Assembly: GCF_030655665.1 (NCBI RefSeq)
Contig: NZ_JAUSPQ010000006.1
Coordinates: 62,001-126,000 of the forward strand
Direction of reading: 5' to 3'
Length of the DNA: 64,000 nucleotides
Source: Methanocorpusculum sp.
GTDB taxonomy: Archaea > Halobacteriota > Methanomicrobia > Methanomicrobiales > Methanocorpusculaceae
A program made the translations under genes and the position numbers. The notes under the pieces were generated by a model. That model had not been told where the DNA came from. It searched no databases and saw only the letters and a program-made list of their open reading frames with translations. Below, piece by piece: positions 7,972-15,679 of this stretch (the first letter of the stretch is position 1; each line of letters starts with the position of its first letter).

Positions 7972-9312
7972 TTACGTGTACAAACTTACACTGGTTTTAT
8001 TATTTCTAATTATCTGTGCATTATTATGTGTTGCATCCCCATTATAAGATGGTGAGGAAAACTCGAGTAAGCTAAATGGATACCCATAATATTCACTTAG
8101 CATAACAGTATTTCTTACATTAAGCAACCACCATGTGTATGTTTGTTCATGTACTGCTCCAAAACAATGTCCAATTTCATGAATGATACTGTAAGTCCTT
8201 GAATAATCGTTTCCATTATAAACAGGGCCACTCCAATCAATAACCATTTGAGACCAGGCATATCTGGTATCATATCCCCATGATAATCCTTGAGCAACAT
8301 TCCATTCTCCAGTAATATCATATCCACCAAGATAAATACACAAATCAACATCTAAAAAATCTAACGTCGAGAGCGGATAATAATATGCCAAAGTCTCTAA
8401 AGGATATGTAGTAATTGAAGAATTAGCACTTAACTGAAATCTATGAGTTGCATCATAAAGTGGTACTAAAACAACTTTTACATCATCTCTACCATAACTG
8501 GTGACTGAGTTTGCTGTTGCAATGTAACTTTGAGCGGTTGTTACCCAGCTACTAGAGTAAAAAGCGTTGTCTGTTACAACAAGTACATCAACATAAACCG
8601 TGTCATATGGTCCCTTTGAGTTTGATCCAGCTGGTTTTACGATTTTTTCATATAAGGGGGGCGTTTGAATCTGATCTTTGACTCCGCAGAATTCGATCGG
8701 TTCATCCGGCTGAAGCATATCATACTCTGAATATACGATATGCAATGGCATACCAGTTGTTCGGCTGTTTTCACTTGCCTGAATTGCAGAGATGGTGATG
8801 TATTCACCAGGATAGCTTATAAATCCACAAAGAATATTATCCATATCTGCGGTCAAAACAACATGCGAGTCATCAATGCCTGAAATCACGCCCTCATAGG
8901 AATCAATACCATCATCAATGTTTTCAAAATTCATTCTTTTAAGGAGAAGAAGATAGTCTTTTCCGTATAATGTGATTGGAAGTGTGATTTCAGCCTGACG
9001 GTCGGGAATGGGGTTGTTGAAACAAATCACATCATAGATTTCTGAATCTTTTGCTATCTCGCCTGATGCTTTTTTGGCATCAGATGAGGCTATGACACTC
9101 TCTGGAATCTTCAAAGAATCGTAATCTATTGATGATTCAGATTTTTCTGTAATCATTTTCATATCATAAATCGTTGTTTTACCAGGGATGGTAAAAATTG
9201 GTACGTTATCACTGTCTGCAGTTTCTGCACTTACTGGAAAAATAAGCATTACTGCAACTATGAACAGAAGAAGAAGTGATAAAATTTCAATACGTCGTTT
9301 AGTAAAATTCAT
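7972..9312 (-). CDS. Secreted zinc metalloprotease, metzincin type
   Basis: A 446-residue protein with a basic N-terminus, a long hydrophobic signal segment ending near FPVSA, a pro-region and a catalytic domain. The zinc site HEIGHCFGAVHE, near residue 378, fits the metzincin pattern HExxHxxGxxH: three His ligands and the Glu base. A Met at NTVML about 20 residues later could be the Met-turn. The last 40 residues (SPSYNGDATHNNAQII) resemble the end of the catalytic domain in secreted bacterial and archaeal relatives. I chose the ATG at 9310-9312, after a GAGG; an upstream in-frame TTG at 9411 would add 33 residues. It heads the unit protease-B and faces the rightward unit across the inverted promoter pair. 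Substrate unknown. Confidence 0.85.
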   Translation of the reverse strand: MNFTKRRIEILSLLLLFIVAVMLIFPVSAETADSDNVPIFTIPGKTTIYDMKMITEKSESSIDYDSLKIPESVIASSDAKKASGEIAKDSEIYDVICFNNPIPDRQAEITLPITLYGKDYLLLLKRMNFENIDDGIDSYEGVISGIDDSHVVLTADMDNILCGFISYPGEYITISAIQASENSRTTGMPLHIVYSEYDMLQPDEPIEFCGVKDQIQTPPLYEKIVKPAGSNSKGPYDTVYVDVLVVTDNAFYSSSWVTTAQSYIATANSVTSYGRDDVKVVLVPLYDATHRFQLSANSSITTYPLETLAYYYPLSTLDFLDVDLCIYLGGYDITGEWNVAQGLSWGYDTRYAWSQMVIDWSGPVYNGNDYSRTYSIIHEIGHCFGAVHEQTYTWWLLNVRNTVMLSEYYGYPFSLLEFSSPSYNGDATHNNAQIIRNNKTSVSLYT

Positions 9313-9425
9313 TTTAACCTCGTTAGAGGGATTCCTCATCGCAGATACGTAAGCAACACCAGGGGAAAACCCTCTTTTTGATAATCTTGCGGATTGAAAC
9401 TCAATCCACAACTATCCCTTCTTTT

Positions 9426-9462
9426 TCATCTATTATCAATACATTGAGCATAGATTCCAATT
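9426..9462 (-). promoter_or_regulatory. Shared palindromic promoter element, copy 7 (leftward arm)
   Basis: This copy drives the protease gene. It matches the consensus except for the last base, giving CATTG(n11)CAATT on the plus strand. Bases 9438-9462 are a perfect inverted repeat of 9495-9519 with a 32-base spacer. The divergent pair forms one intergenic control region for the leftward protease unit and the rightward secreted-protein and regulator unit. Confidence 0.7.
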
Positions 9463-9494
9463 CATGTATTCAAGAGTTAAAGGGAATGAGGCAG

Positions 9495-9524
9495 AATTGG
9501 AATCTATGCTCAATGTATTTATAA
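9495..9524 (+). promoter_or_regulatory. Inverted copy of the shared element with TATA box
   Basis: It reads AATTGGAATCTATGCTCAAT then GTATTTATAA on the plus strand. TATTTATAA (9516-9524) is a good archaeal TATA box; transcription would start near 9547-9550, almost at the ATG of the gene at 9552, so the transcript is nearly leaderless. The palindrome abuts the box on its upstream side, where TFB binds, so a bound regulator could block or help TFB. Confidence 0.7.
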
Positions 9525-9551
9525 CACAGAAACAACAGAACATACCAACGT

Positions 9552-9998
9552 ATGAAGATACGGATTCTTTTGATCGGCATGCTCCTTTTGACCGCATGCT
9601 GTGTAATGCCTGCGGGTGCAGCTGATTTTTCTGATAATGCCGCAAAGTATACGATAACTCCCTGGTACAAGTTTACCGATGGTAGTAAGGCTCTGCCGCT
9701 TTACGATACTATTACCCAAGGAGAATGGAAGAGCCACACATATTTCCTTCCTGCCGGTAAAACAAGAATTGAGATTGCTCTATCATGGGGGAATACACAA
9801 AATACTCTCAGTATGAAGATAGAAAAACCGGATGGATCTTTCTATGGACCATTTTACGATTCATTTGATGGAATAACTAATGGGGTGATTCCCCTTACTA
9901 TAAACGGAAATATCGCAGCAGGCCAATGGACTATATCTATTAATGGGGCATCGGTGAGCGGTACTCAGCCATATACTTTGCAATTCAATGCCGTTTAG
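9552..9998 (+). CDS. Secreted beta-sandwich protein
   Basis: A 148-residue protein with a classic signal peptide (residues 1-23, ending in ACCVMPAGAA) and a mature domain of about 120 residues without cysteines. The alternating beta pattern (SHTYFLPAGKTRIEIALSW, LSMKIEKPDGSFYG, GQWTISINGASVSG) resembles the jelly-roll pre-peptidase C-terminal (PPC) domains found on secreted proteases; this is a resemblance by pattern only. It is first in the rightward unit and overlaps the next gene by 11 bases. Facing the protease gene, it could be an accessory or inhibitory partner. Confidence 0.75.
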   Translation: MKIRILLIGMLLLTACCVMPAGAADFSDNAAKYTITPWYKFTDGSKALPLYDTITQGEWKSHTYFLPAGKTRIEIALSWGNTQNTLSMKIEKPDGSFYGPFYDSFDGITNGVIPLTINGNIAAGQWTISINGASVSGTQPYTLQFNAV

Positions 9999-10848
9999 AT
10001 ACAAAATCCACATTTTCCTATGTATTGTGATCCTCTGCGTACTTGCAGGTGTATGCGGACCTGTGAGCGCCTTTGACTTCTATTACACCTATCCCGGCGA
10101 AGATGACTTGGTAATAGCCCCGGCAGATTATGAGATAGTTCCTATTGATGACGGAATCGAGGGAGTAACAATTACCGGATGGCTGAACCTTGTTTACTGG
10201 AAAACCGTGCTTCCCATCTACATCGGCTCATACTTTGATTTCTTTGAACCAACGCCTCTTGGAAACATGACCAGCACAATACTGGTTCCGCTTCTGTCTA
10301 CGATCTTTGGTGTCTGCGGTACCTTCGCCGTCTTCTGCCGCCGCAGATCTCCCGAAAAAAATCCGAAATCAACACCTGCAAAAATCCTTGCTTACATTCG
10401 GCAGCACAAATTCTGCTCGCAAAAACAGATCGTTGACGGGGTGGAGAGTTCCCGGGGATCCGTTGCCTATCAGCTTCACCGGCTCCAAAACGAGCAGAAG
10501 ATATTTGCAGCCGAGATAAACGGGAGAACGTATTATTCGGCACACCCCATCGATCAGGAATCCTTAGAACCGGTCGTATACGGCATTCTGGAAAATGAAA
10601 CAACGAAATCTATTTTCAAAACATTATATCATCATCCAAACCTGACACGTCACGAGATAGCCGGGATTATCGGCAAATCCCCGGACACCGTATATTTTCA
10701 TTTGAAAAAATTCGACGACCGATTACTGACCGAGGTAAAAGAAGAGGGGATCAATTATTATTCGCTTAGCCCGGATGCCAGGGATGTGTATTTCAGGATG
10801 GAGCCTGAAGGGTTGGGCGGCGGTGAACGCATTGTGATGGAAACGTGA
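9988..10848 (+). CDS. Membrane-anchored double winged-helix regulator, copy 1
   Basis: A 286-residue protein with a signal-anchor helix (about residues 8-28), an outside segment with DDLVIAPADYEIVPIDDG, a second helix (about 92-112) and a cytoplasmic part with two winged-helix domains (about 120-190 and 200-280; SQKQIVDGVESSRGSVAYQL and TRHEIAGIIGKSPDTVYFHL). This fits archaeal one-component regulators that sense outside and bind DNA inside. It overlaps the secreted-protein gene by 11 bases. From about residue 120 it is almost identical to the next gene, while the sensor parts differ. I infer that one or both bind the shared palindrome. Confidence 0.8.
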   Translation: MPFRYKIHIFLCIVILCVLAGVCGPVSAFDFYYTYPGEDDLVIAPADYEIVPIDDGIEGVTITGWLNLVYWKTVLPIYIGSYFDFFEPTPLGNMTSTILVPLLSTIFGVCGTFAVFCRRRSPEKNPKSTPAKILAYIRQHKFCSQKQIVDGVESSRGSVAYQLHRLQNEQKIFAAEINGRTYYSAHPIDQESLEPVVYGILENETTKSIFKTLYHHPNLTRHEIAGIIGKSPDTVYFHLKKFDDRLLTEVKEEGINYYSLSPDARDVYFRMEPEGLGGGERIVMET

Positions 10849-10937
10849 GCACTGTTAATCCTATCACGAGCGGTCTCTGGAGATTTGATGTCAACAGGGA
10901 AATATCAGTGGAACACAATCATTCAGTTTATCAATAA

Positions 10938-11792
10938 ATGCACGACAATAATCCAAAAGACCGGATACTCTTAATTTTTTTAGTCATATCTGCATGTTTA
11001 CTCCTTGTATCAAATGTTGGAGCCGCTTTAGCTGCTAGTCCTCTTGTTCCCGGGTCTGATGACATGGTTATTGCCCCGGCAGATTATGAAATAGTCCCGA
11101 TTGATGACGGCACAGAAATTATTGAGAATACTCCTCTGTTAAGTTTCATGTTGTGGAAAACGGAGGTATTATCCTTCATTGATTCTCTCTGGAGAGAGAC
11201 GCCGTATCGCGATATTGTGCGAGGCGGAGTAATACCTTTCACAGCAGCTGTTTTAGGGTTCTCGATTTTCATCGTCTTCAGCCGCCGGAAATTTCCCGAG
11301 AAAAACCCGGAATCAACGCCGGCAAAAATCCTCACCTACATTCGGCAGCACAAATTCTGCTCGCAAAAACAGATCGTTGACGGGGTGGGAAGTTCCCGGG
11401 GATCCGTTACCTATCAGCTTCACCGGCTCCAAAACGAACAGAAGATATTTGCAGCCGAGATAAACGGGAGAACGTATTATTCGGCACACCCAATCGATCA
11501 GGAATCCTTAGAACCGGTCGTATACGGCATTCTGGAAAATGAAACAACCAGATCGATTTTCAAAACATTATATCATCATCCAAACCTGACACGTCACGAG
11601 ATCGCCGGGATCATCGGCAAATCCCCGGACACCGTGTATTTTCATCTGAAAAAATTCGACGGCCGATTACTTACCGAGGTGAAAGAAGGAGGGAACTCGT
11701 ACTACTCGCTTAGCCCGGATGCCAGGGATGTGTATTTCAGGATGGGGCCTGAAGAGTTGGGCAGCGGTGAACGCATTGTGATGGAAACATGA
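10938..11792 (+). CDS. Membrane-anchored double winged-helix regulator, copy 2
   Basis: A 284-residue paralogue of the preceding protein with the same order: signal-anchor (about residues 10-32), outside segment (again DDMVIAPADYEIVPIDDGTE), second helix (about 92-112) and two winged-helix domains. The DNA-binding half differs from copy 1 at only a handful of residues and is nearly identical at base level, so it was duplicated recently or kept alike by gene conversion, while the sensing half has diverged. Two sensors reading into one DNA target is the simplest interpretation. No copy of the shared element lies in the 89-base gap before it. Confidence 0.8.
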   Translation: MHDNNPKDRILLIFLVISACLLLVSNVGAALAASPLVPGSDDMVIAPADYEIVPIDDGTEIIENTPLLSFMLWKTEVLSFIDSLWRETPYRDIVRGGVIPFTAAVLGFSIFIVFSRRKFPEKNPESTPAKILTYIRQHKFCSQKQIVDGVGSSRGSVTYQLHRLQNEQKIFAAEINGRTYYSAHPIDQESLEPVVYGILENETTRSIFKTLYHHPNLTRHEIAGIIGKSPDTVYFHLKKFDGRLLTEVKEGGNSYYSLSPDARDVYFRMGPEELGSGERIVMET

Positions 11793-11838
11793 TCATACGC
11801 TTTTTCACCGGCATCCCTGACGAGAGCAGGGATATACT

Positions 11839-11871
11839 GCGGCAGTAAATGTTTTTGCTGCCGATTTTTTC
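11839..11871 (+). terminator. Stem-loop with T-run
   Basis: CGGCAG (11840-11845) pairs with CTGCCG (11858-11863) and is followed by ATTTTTTCG. A second perfect hairpin, ATCCCTG/CAGGGAT, lies at 11813-11833. Both follow the second regulator gene and probably end the rightward unit that starts at the promoter at 9495. Confidence 0.45.
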
Positions 11872-11944
11872 GTTTATGTGGATAACTAACAAAATTTTTG
11901 TAGTTAACGCCGCATTTATGCCATACTAACCATAATAATCTAGT

Positions 11945-12040
11945 ATGAAATACGCACCCTCAGTGCTGGATAAGATCGTGGCAGGGCTGGTCGTCCTGAT
12001 CATCACGATCGCCGTGTCCGGTTCAAAGTTCGGAAGATGA
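11945..12040 (+). CDS. Small single-span membrane protein, 31 residues
   Basis: ATG at 11945 opens a frame encoding MKYAPSVLDKIVAGLVVLII followed by TIAVSGSKFGR and a TGA at 12038-12040. A polar N-terminus, one clear transmembrane helix and a basic C-terminus are visible. It lies between the putative terminator at 11839-11871 and tyrS, with an AT-rich promoter-like stretch (about 11915-11935) ahead of it. The amino-acid pattern is convincing for a small membrane protein, but there is no second copy in the window to test conservation. Confidence 0.45.
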   Translation: MKYAPSVLDKIVAGLVVLIITIAVSGSKFGR

Positions 12041-12154
12041 AAATCCTCCAAGTAAACACCTCTCCTTTTTTTACCTGTCTACATGTTAGACAGTGTCCCG
12101 GTCCACACTCTCTCACACATCCTTTATGGTATTTCACGGACAACATATCGGGAT

Positions 12155-13108
12155 ATGGACGCATACGAACTCGTCACCCGAAATACGGCTGAGATCGTCA
12201 CCGAAGACGAACTCAGAGCTTTGTTGAACAAACCAACAAAACGGGTCTATACCGGTTATGAACCAAGCGGCGAGATTCACCTCGGTCACCTGGTGACCAT
12301 CAATAAACTGATGGATATGAAAGCAGCAGGGTTTGACGTCGTGGTATTGATCGCAAACCTGCACGCCTATCTGAACAGAAAAGGAACCTTCGAACAGATC
12401 AAAGAGCTTTCCGACTACAACAAAGCCTGCATCGAGGCGGTCGGTCTCAAAGGTGCGGAGTTTGTTCTCGGAACTGATGTCCAGCTCACGCCGAAGTATC
12501 AGACCGAAGTGCTGACCCTCTGTCAGCAGATCACCCTGAACCGTGCCACCCGCAGTATGGACGAGGTCGGCCGTGCGATGGACAACCCGATGGTTTCCCA
12601 GATGGTCTACCCGGTCATGCAGGTCGTCGACATCCCGACCCTCAACGTCGATGCAGCGGTCGGAGGGATCGACCAGAGAAAGATCCACATGCTCGCCCGC
12701 GAACACCTCCCGACCCTCGGATACAAACCCCCGGTATGTATCCACACGCCGATCGTAAACGGTCTCGACGGTGAGAAGATGTCCTCCTCGAAAGGAAATG
12801 TGATCTCGGTCGCAGACTCCCCCGAAGATATCAAAAAGAAGATGAAGAAGGCATTCTGCCCGCCGGAGACGGAAGGAAACCCGATCCTGCAGATCTTCCA
12901 GTACAACGTCTTCCCGAGGATCGATACGGTCGCGATCCGCCGCCCGGAAAAATTCGGCGGGGATCTGGAGTTCCACAGCTATGCAGAACTCGAGACGGCG
13001 TATGCCGGCGGAAAGGTCCACCCGATGGATCTGAAAGCTGCATGCGGCGATTCCCTGGCTGAGTTACTCGCGGATGCCTACGCATACGTTCAGAGCTATA
13101 AAAACTAA
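12155..13108 (+). CDS. tyrS: Tyrosyl-tRNA synthetase, archaeal type
   Basis: A class I aminoacyl-tRNA synthetase that charges tRNA-Tyr. At 317 residues it has the compact archaeal/eukaryal size without the bacterial C-terminal domain. The signature GEIHLGHLVTI (HIGH) is near residue 40 and KMSSSKGN (KMSKS) near residue 210. I chose the start MDAYELVTRN because the conserved family begins there; an in-frame ATG at 12083 would add 24 unrelated residues. It stands alone, with a 12-base gap to the next gene. Confidence 0.95.
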   Translation: MDAYELVTRNTAEIVTEDELRALLNKPTKRVYTGYEPSGEIHLGHLVTINKLMDMKAAGFDVVVLIANLHAYLNRKGTFEQIKELSDYNKACIEAVGLKGAEFVLGTDVQLTPKYQTEVLTLCQQITLNRATRSMDEVGRAMDNPMVSQMVYPVMQVVDIPTLNVDAAVGGIDQRKIHMLAREHLPTLGYKPPVCIHTPIVNGLDGEKMSSSKGNVISVADSPEDIKKKMKKAFCPPETEGNPILQIFQYNVFPRIDTVAIRRPEKFGGDLEFHSYAELETAYAGGKVHPMDLKAACGDSLAELLADAYAYVQSYKN

Positions 13109-13120
13109 TTTTCCTTTTTT

Positions 13121-14026
13121 ATGCCGATTGAGATACCCGACTATACGTTCACAGAAATAACGCCGATCCTCAAAGGCTGGTCCGACGATACAAAATATCG
13201 TGTCAGAACAGACGACGGCCGGGAACTTTTGCTTCGTTTGTCTGCCGCAGACAAATACGACCGAAAAAAAGAGGAGTTCGAGGCTCTCAAAACGATAGAA
13301 TCGAAAGGGATTCCTGCATCAAAACCTGTGGAATTCGGAAGATGCAGCGATACTACATCGTACATGCTTCTTACCTGGACAGAGGGAAAAGCGGCAGATG
13401 AAATTCTGCCTCTTCTTTCAAAAGAGGAGCAGTATAATATAGGGATAAAGACCGGGATTTTGCAGAAACGGCTGAATTCAATTCCGGCACCTGAGGATAT
13501 GAAACCCTGGGATCTGCGGTTTGGAAAAAAACTCGACTGGAAATGCGAGCGGTATCTTGAATGCGGCATCCGTTTCGAGCATGACGATCGGATGCTTGCC
13601 TTCATCGAAGAGCACAGACATCTGATACAAAACCGGCCGCAGTCTTTTCAGCACGGGGATTTTCACTGCGGAAATATCATCATCGATGAGGAGGGGGACC
13701 CTTGTATAATCGATTTCAACCGGATCGACTACGGCGATCCCTGGGAAGAGTTCAACCGGATCGTGTGGTGTGCAAAGAAAAGCAGCTATTTTGCGGCAGG
13801 ACGGATCGACGGATATTTTGACGGATCCGTCCCGCAGGAATTCTGGGATCTGCTTCTGTTATACATAAGCAGCAATACGCTTTCCTCGATCCCCTGGTCG
13901 ATACCTTTTGGCCAAAAAGAGGTAGAAACAGCAGTAGAAATGGCAAAAGAGGTCCTTCTCTGGTATGATGATATGAAAACTTCCGTTCCCCTCTGGTATG
14001 TGGAGGCAAAAAAGGGACGGGAGTAA
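13121..14026 (+). CDS. Aminoglycoside phosphotransferase-like kinase
   Basis: A 301-residue protein of the APH/choline-kinase fold. The catalytic loop HGDFHCGNII (about residues 179-188) and the metal-binding segment IIDFNRIDYGDPWEEF (about 196-211) are intact, so it should transfer phosphate from ATP to a small molecule. The closest pattern is of the aminoglycoside phosphotransferase-like proteins of bacteria and methanogens, many of which do not act on antibiotics. It starts 12 bases after tyrS and may be cotranscribed. Substrate unknown. Confidence 0.85.
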   Translation: MPIEIPDYTFTEITPILKGWSDDTKYRVRTDDGRELLLRLSAADKYDRKKEEFEALKTIESKGIPASKPVEFGRCSDTTSYMLLTWTEGKAADEILPLLSKEEQYNIGIKTGILQKRLNSIPAPEDMKPWDLRFGKKLDWKCERYLECGIRFEHDDRMLAFIEEHRHLIQNRPQSFQHGDFHCGNIIIDEEGDPCIIDFNRIDYGDPWEEFNRIVWCAKKSSYFAAGRIDGYFDGSVPQEFWDLLLLYISSNTLSSIPWSIPFGQKEVETAVEMAKEVLLWYDDMKTSVPLWYVEAKKGRE

Positions 14027-14063
14027 ACTAGAATATTCCTGAAGTTATATACTCCATCATCTC

Positions 14064-14762
14064 ATGAAAATCACCGTCATCTACGGAACGAGCCGTACGG
14101 AAAAATCCAGTACGTATAACATCGCCAAACAGTTCCTGGCTGAACTCGCAGACGGCGATCAAGTCACCGAATTCCATTTGCCGAAGGACATGCCGGCATT
14201 CTGCACCGGATGCTTCAACTGTTTTTCCGACACCACAACATGTCCTCACTACAAATATATCCAGCCAATTGAGGAGGCAATGCAGAATGCGGATCTGATC
14301 ATTATCACTGCTCCCGTGTATGTGTTCCATGTGCCCGGCCAGGTCAAGGCACTCTTAGACCACTTCGGTTGTCGGTGGATGGGACACAAGCCAAACCCGC
14401 AGATGTTTCGCAAACAGGCACTTGTTATTATAACGGCCGCAAGAGCCGGTATGCGGAGTGCAGGAAAGGATGTTCAGGATTCCTTTGACTGGTGGGGAGT
14501 CGGGCGGACCTACAGTTTCAAAAATGCGGTCCTGGCGGGAGACTGGACAGAGGTCACCGACAAGAGCAGAGCGGCGTTTGCACAAGAAGTCAAGAAGACA
14601 GCCCGAAAAATTCGAAGACAGCAGGGAGCCGGCCCCCGGCTCAAAGTCAGGATGCTCTTCTATCTGATGAGATTCGTGCAGAAAAAATACCGCTTTATTG
14701 AATCTGATGCAGCGTACTGGGAAGAAAACGGCTGGTTTGACGGGAAAAACCCTGGTAGCTGA
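14064..14762 (+). CDS. NAD(P)H-dependent FMN reductase-like flavoprotein
   Basis: A 232-residue flavodoxin-fold protein. The N-terminal strand and loop KITVIYGTSRTEKSSTYNIA should bind the FMN phosphate, and ITAPVYVFHVPGQVKALLDHF is typical of the iron-sulfur flavoprotein/NADPH-dependent FMN reductase group. Three cysteines in FCTGCFNCFSDTTTC (about residues 48-62) resemble the compact cluster motif of archaeal iron-sulfur flavoproteins, so a [4Fe-4S] centre is possible. The C-terminal part with LRFVQKKYRF is variable. The next gene starts immediately after its stop. Confidence 0.8.
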   Translation: MKITVIYGTSRTEKSSTYNIAKQFLAELADGDQVTEFHLPKDMPAFCTGCFNCFSDTTTCPHYKYIQPIEEAMQNADLIIITAPVYVFHVPGQVKALLDHFGCRWMGHKPNPQMFRKQALVIITAARAGMRSAGKDVQDSFDWWGVGRTYSFKNAVLAGDWTEVTDKSRAAFAQEVKKTARKIRRQQGAGPRLKVRMLFYLMRFVQKKYRFIESDAAYWEENGWFDGKNPGS

Positions 14763-14763
14763 C

Positions 14764-15567
14764 ATGAAACTCACGGTACTCGTCGACAATAACACCTTCA
14801 TCGATAAATATTTTTACGGAGAGCCGGGGCTTTCCTTCTATATCGAAGATGGAACGGAGAAGATCCTGCTCGATACGGGCTACTCCAATCTCTTCATCAG
14901 GAATGCAAAAAAACTCGGGATCGATCTTTCGGCCCTTACAAAGGTCGTGATCTCGCACGGACACGACGACCACACCGGCGGCCTGCCGCATCTGCTGGAA
15001 CATTTCGACACTTCGTCGTTTGAAGTGATCACCCATCCGGATACCTTTGCCGAGAAACGCCGGGGCGATCTGCTGACGGGATCTCCCGTCTCCGAAGAGA
15101 CGATGCGGGAAAAAACCCGTCTGCATCTCTCGAAGGATCCGATCAAAATCAGCGATCATATAACGTTCCTTGGGCAGATCCCTATCACCCAGGAATTCGA
15201 ACAGAGACCGGAGATGGATACGCGAAAAACGCCGGAGGGATACGTCCCGGACTTTATCTTAGAGGATTCGGCTCTTGTCTTTGAAACGGATGCCGGCATC
15301 TATATTATTACGGGCTGTTCGCATGCCGGGATATGTAATATCTGTGCGTATGCAAAAGAGCTGTTCAAGAAACCGATCCTCGGGATCATCGGCGGCTGGC
15401 ATATGAAAAAGATGGATGAGCGTGCGGAGAAGACGATCCGATTTATGAAAAACGAGGGGATCTCTGAGATGTATCCCTGCCACTGTACCTCGTTTGCGGT
15501 AAAAGCAGCGGTCCATCAGGTGATCCCGGTCCATGAAGTGGGTGTCGGGCTGAAGATCGAGTGGTGA
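14764..15567 (+). CDS. Metallo-beta-lactamase-fold hydrolase, COG1237 type
   Basis: A 267-residue protein with the metal site SHGHDDHTGGL (HxHxDH) near residue 60 and further ligands in GCSHAGICNI and the C-terminal PCHCT. This subgroup is often annotated as dihydropterin-methyl-ribofuranosylaminobenzene phosphate synthase, a step towards methanopterin, but biochemical support is thin and another role is possible. I chose the ATG at 14764, one base after the stop of the flavoprotein gene, because the conserved sequence MKLTVLVDNNT begins there; a start at 14698 would lie inside that gene. The two form an operon. Confidence 0.85.
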   Translation: MKLTVLVDNNTFIDKYFYGEPGLSFYIEDGTEKILLDTGYSNLFIRNAKKLGIDLSALTKVVISHGHDDHTGGLPHLLEHFDTSSFEVITHPDTFAEKRRGDLLTGSPVSEETMREKTRLHLSKDPIKISDHITFLGQIPITQEFEQRPEMDTRKTPEGYVPDFILEDSALVFETDAGIYIITGCSHAGICNICAYAKELFKKPILGIIGGWHMKKMDERAEKTIRFMKNEGISEMYPCHCTSFAVKAAVHQVIPVHEVGVGLKIEW

Positions 15568-15590
15568 GCCGATCCATTCCCTCTTTTTTC

Positions 15591-15624
15591 TGGGGGCACA
15601 TCCCACGTGCACCCTAATTTTTCA
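15591..15624 (+). repeat. Left flanking copy of the GGGGGCAC hairpin
   Basis: TGGGGGCACATCCCACGTGC then ACCCTAATTTTTCA. It matches 21254-21286 at the far side of the AT-rich island, with two substitutions and a one-base indel over about 34 bases. The right arm carries one change (GTGCACCC for GTGCCCCC) that weakens the hairpin here. It lies 24 bases after the metallo-hydrolase stop and about 55 before the methyltransferase start. It could end transcription of the upstream operon, or mark where the island recombined. Confidence 0.65.
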
Positions 15625-15679
15625 TAATGGAGAGGCATGATTTAATATCTTGAAGATAGGTTATATTAATGAGAGGAAT

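Noticed and set aside
12134-13021. Long leftward frame of 295 codons across tyrS
   Set aside because: It is antisense to the clearly coding tyrS, has no recognisable motif and is explained by codon bias of the real gene.
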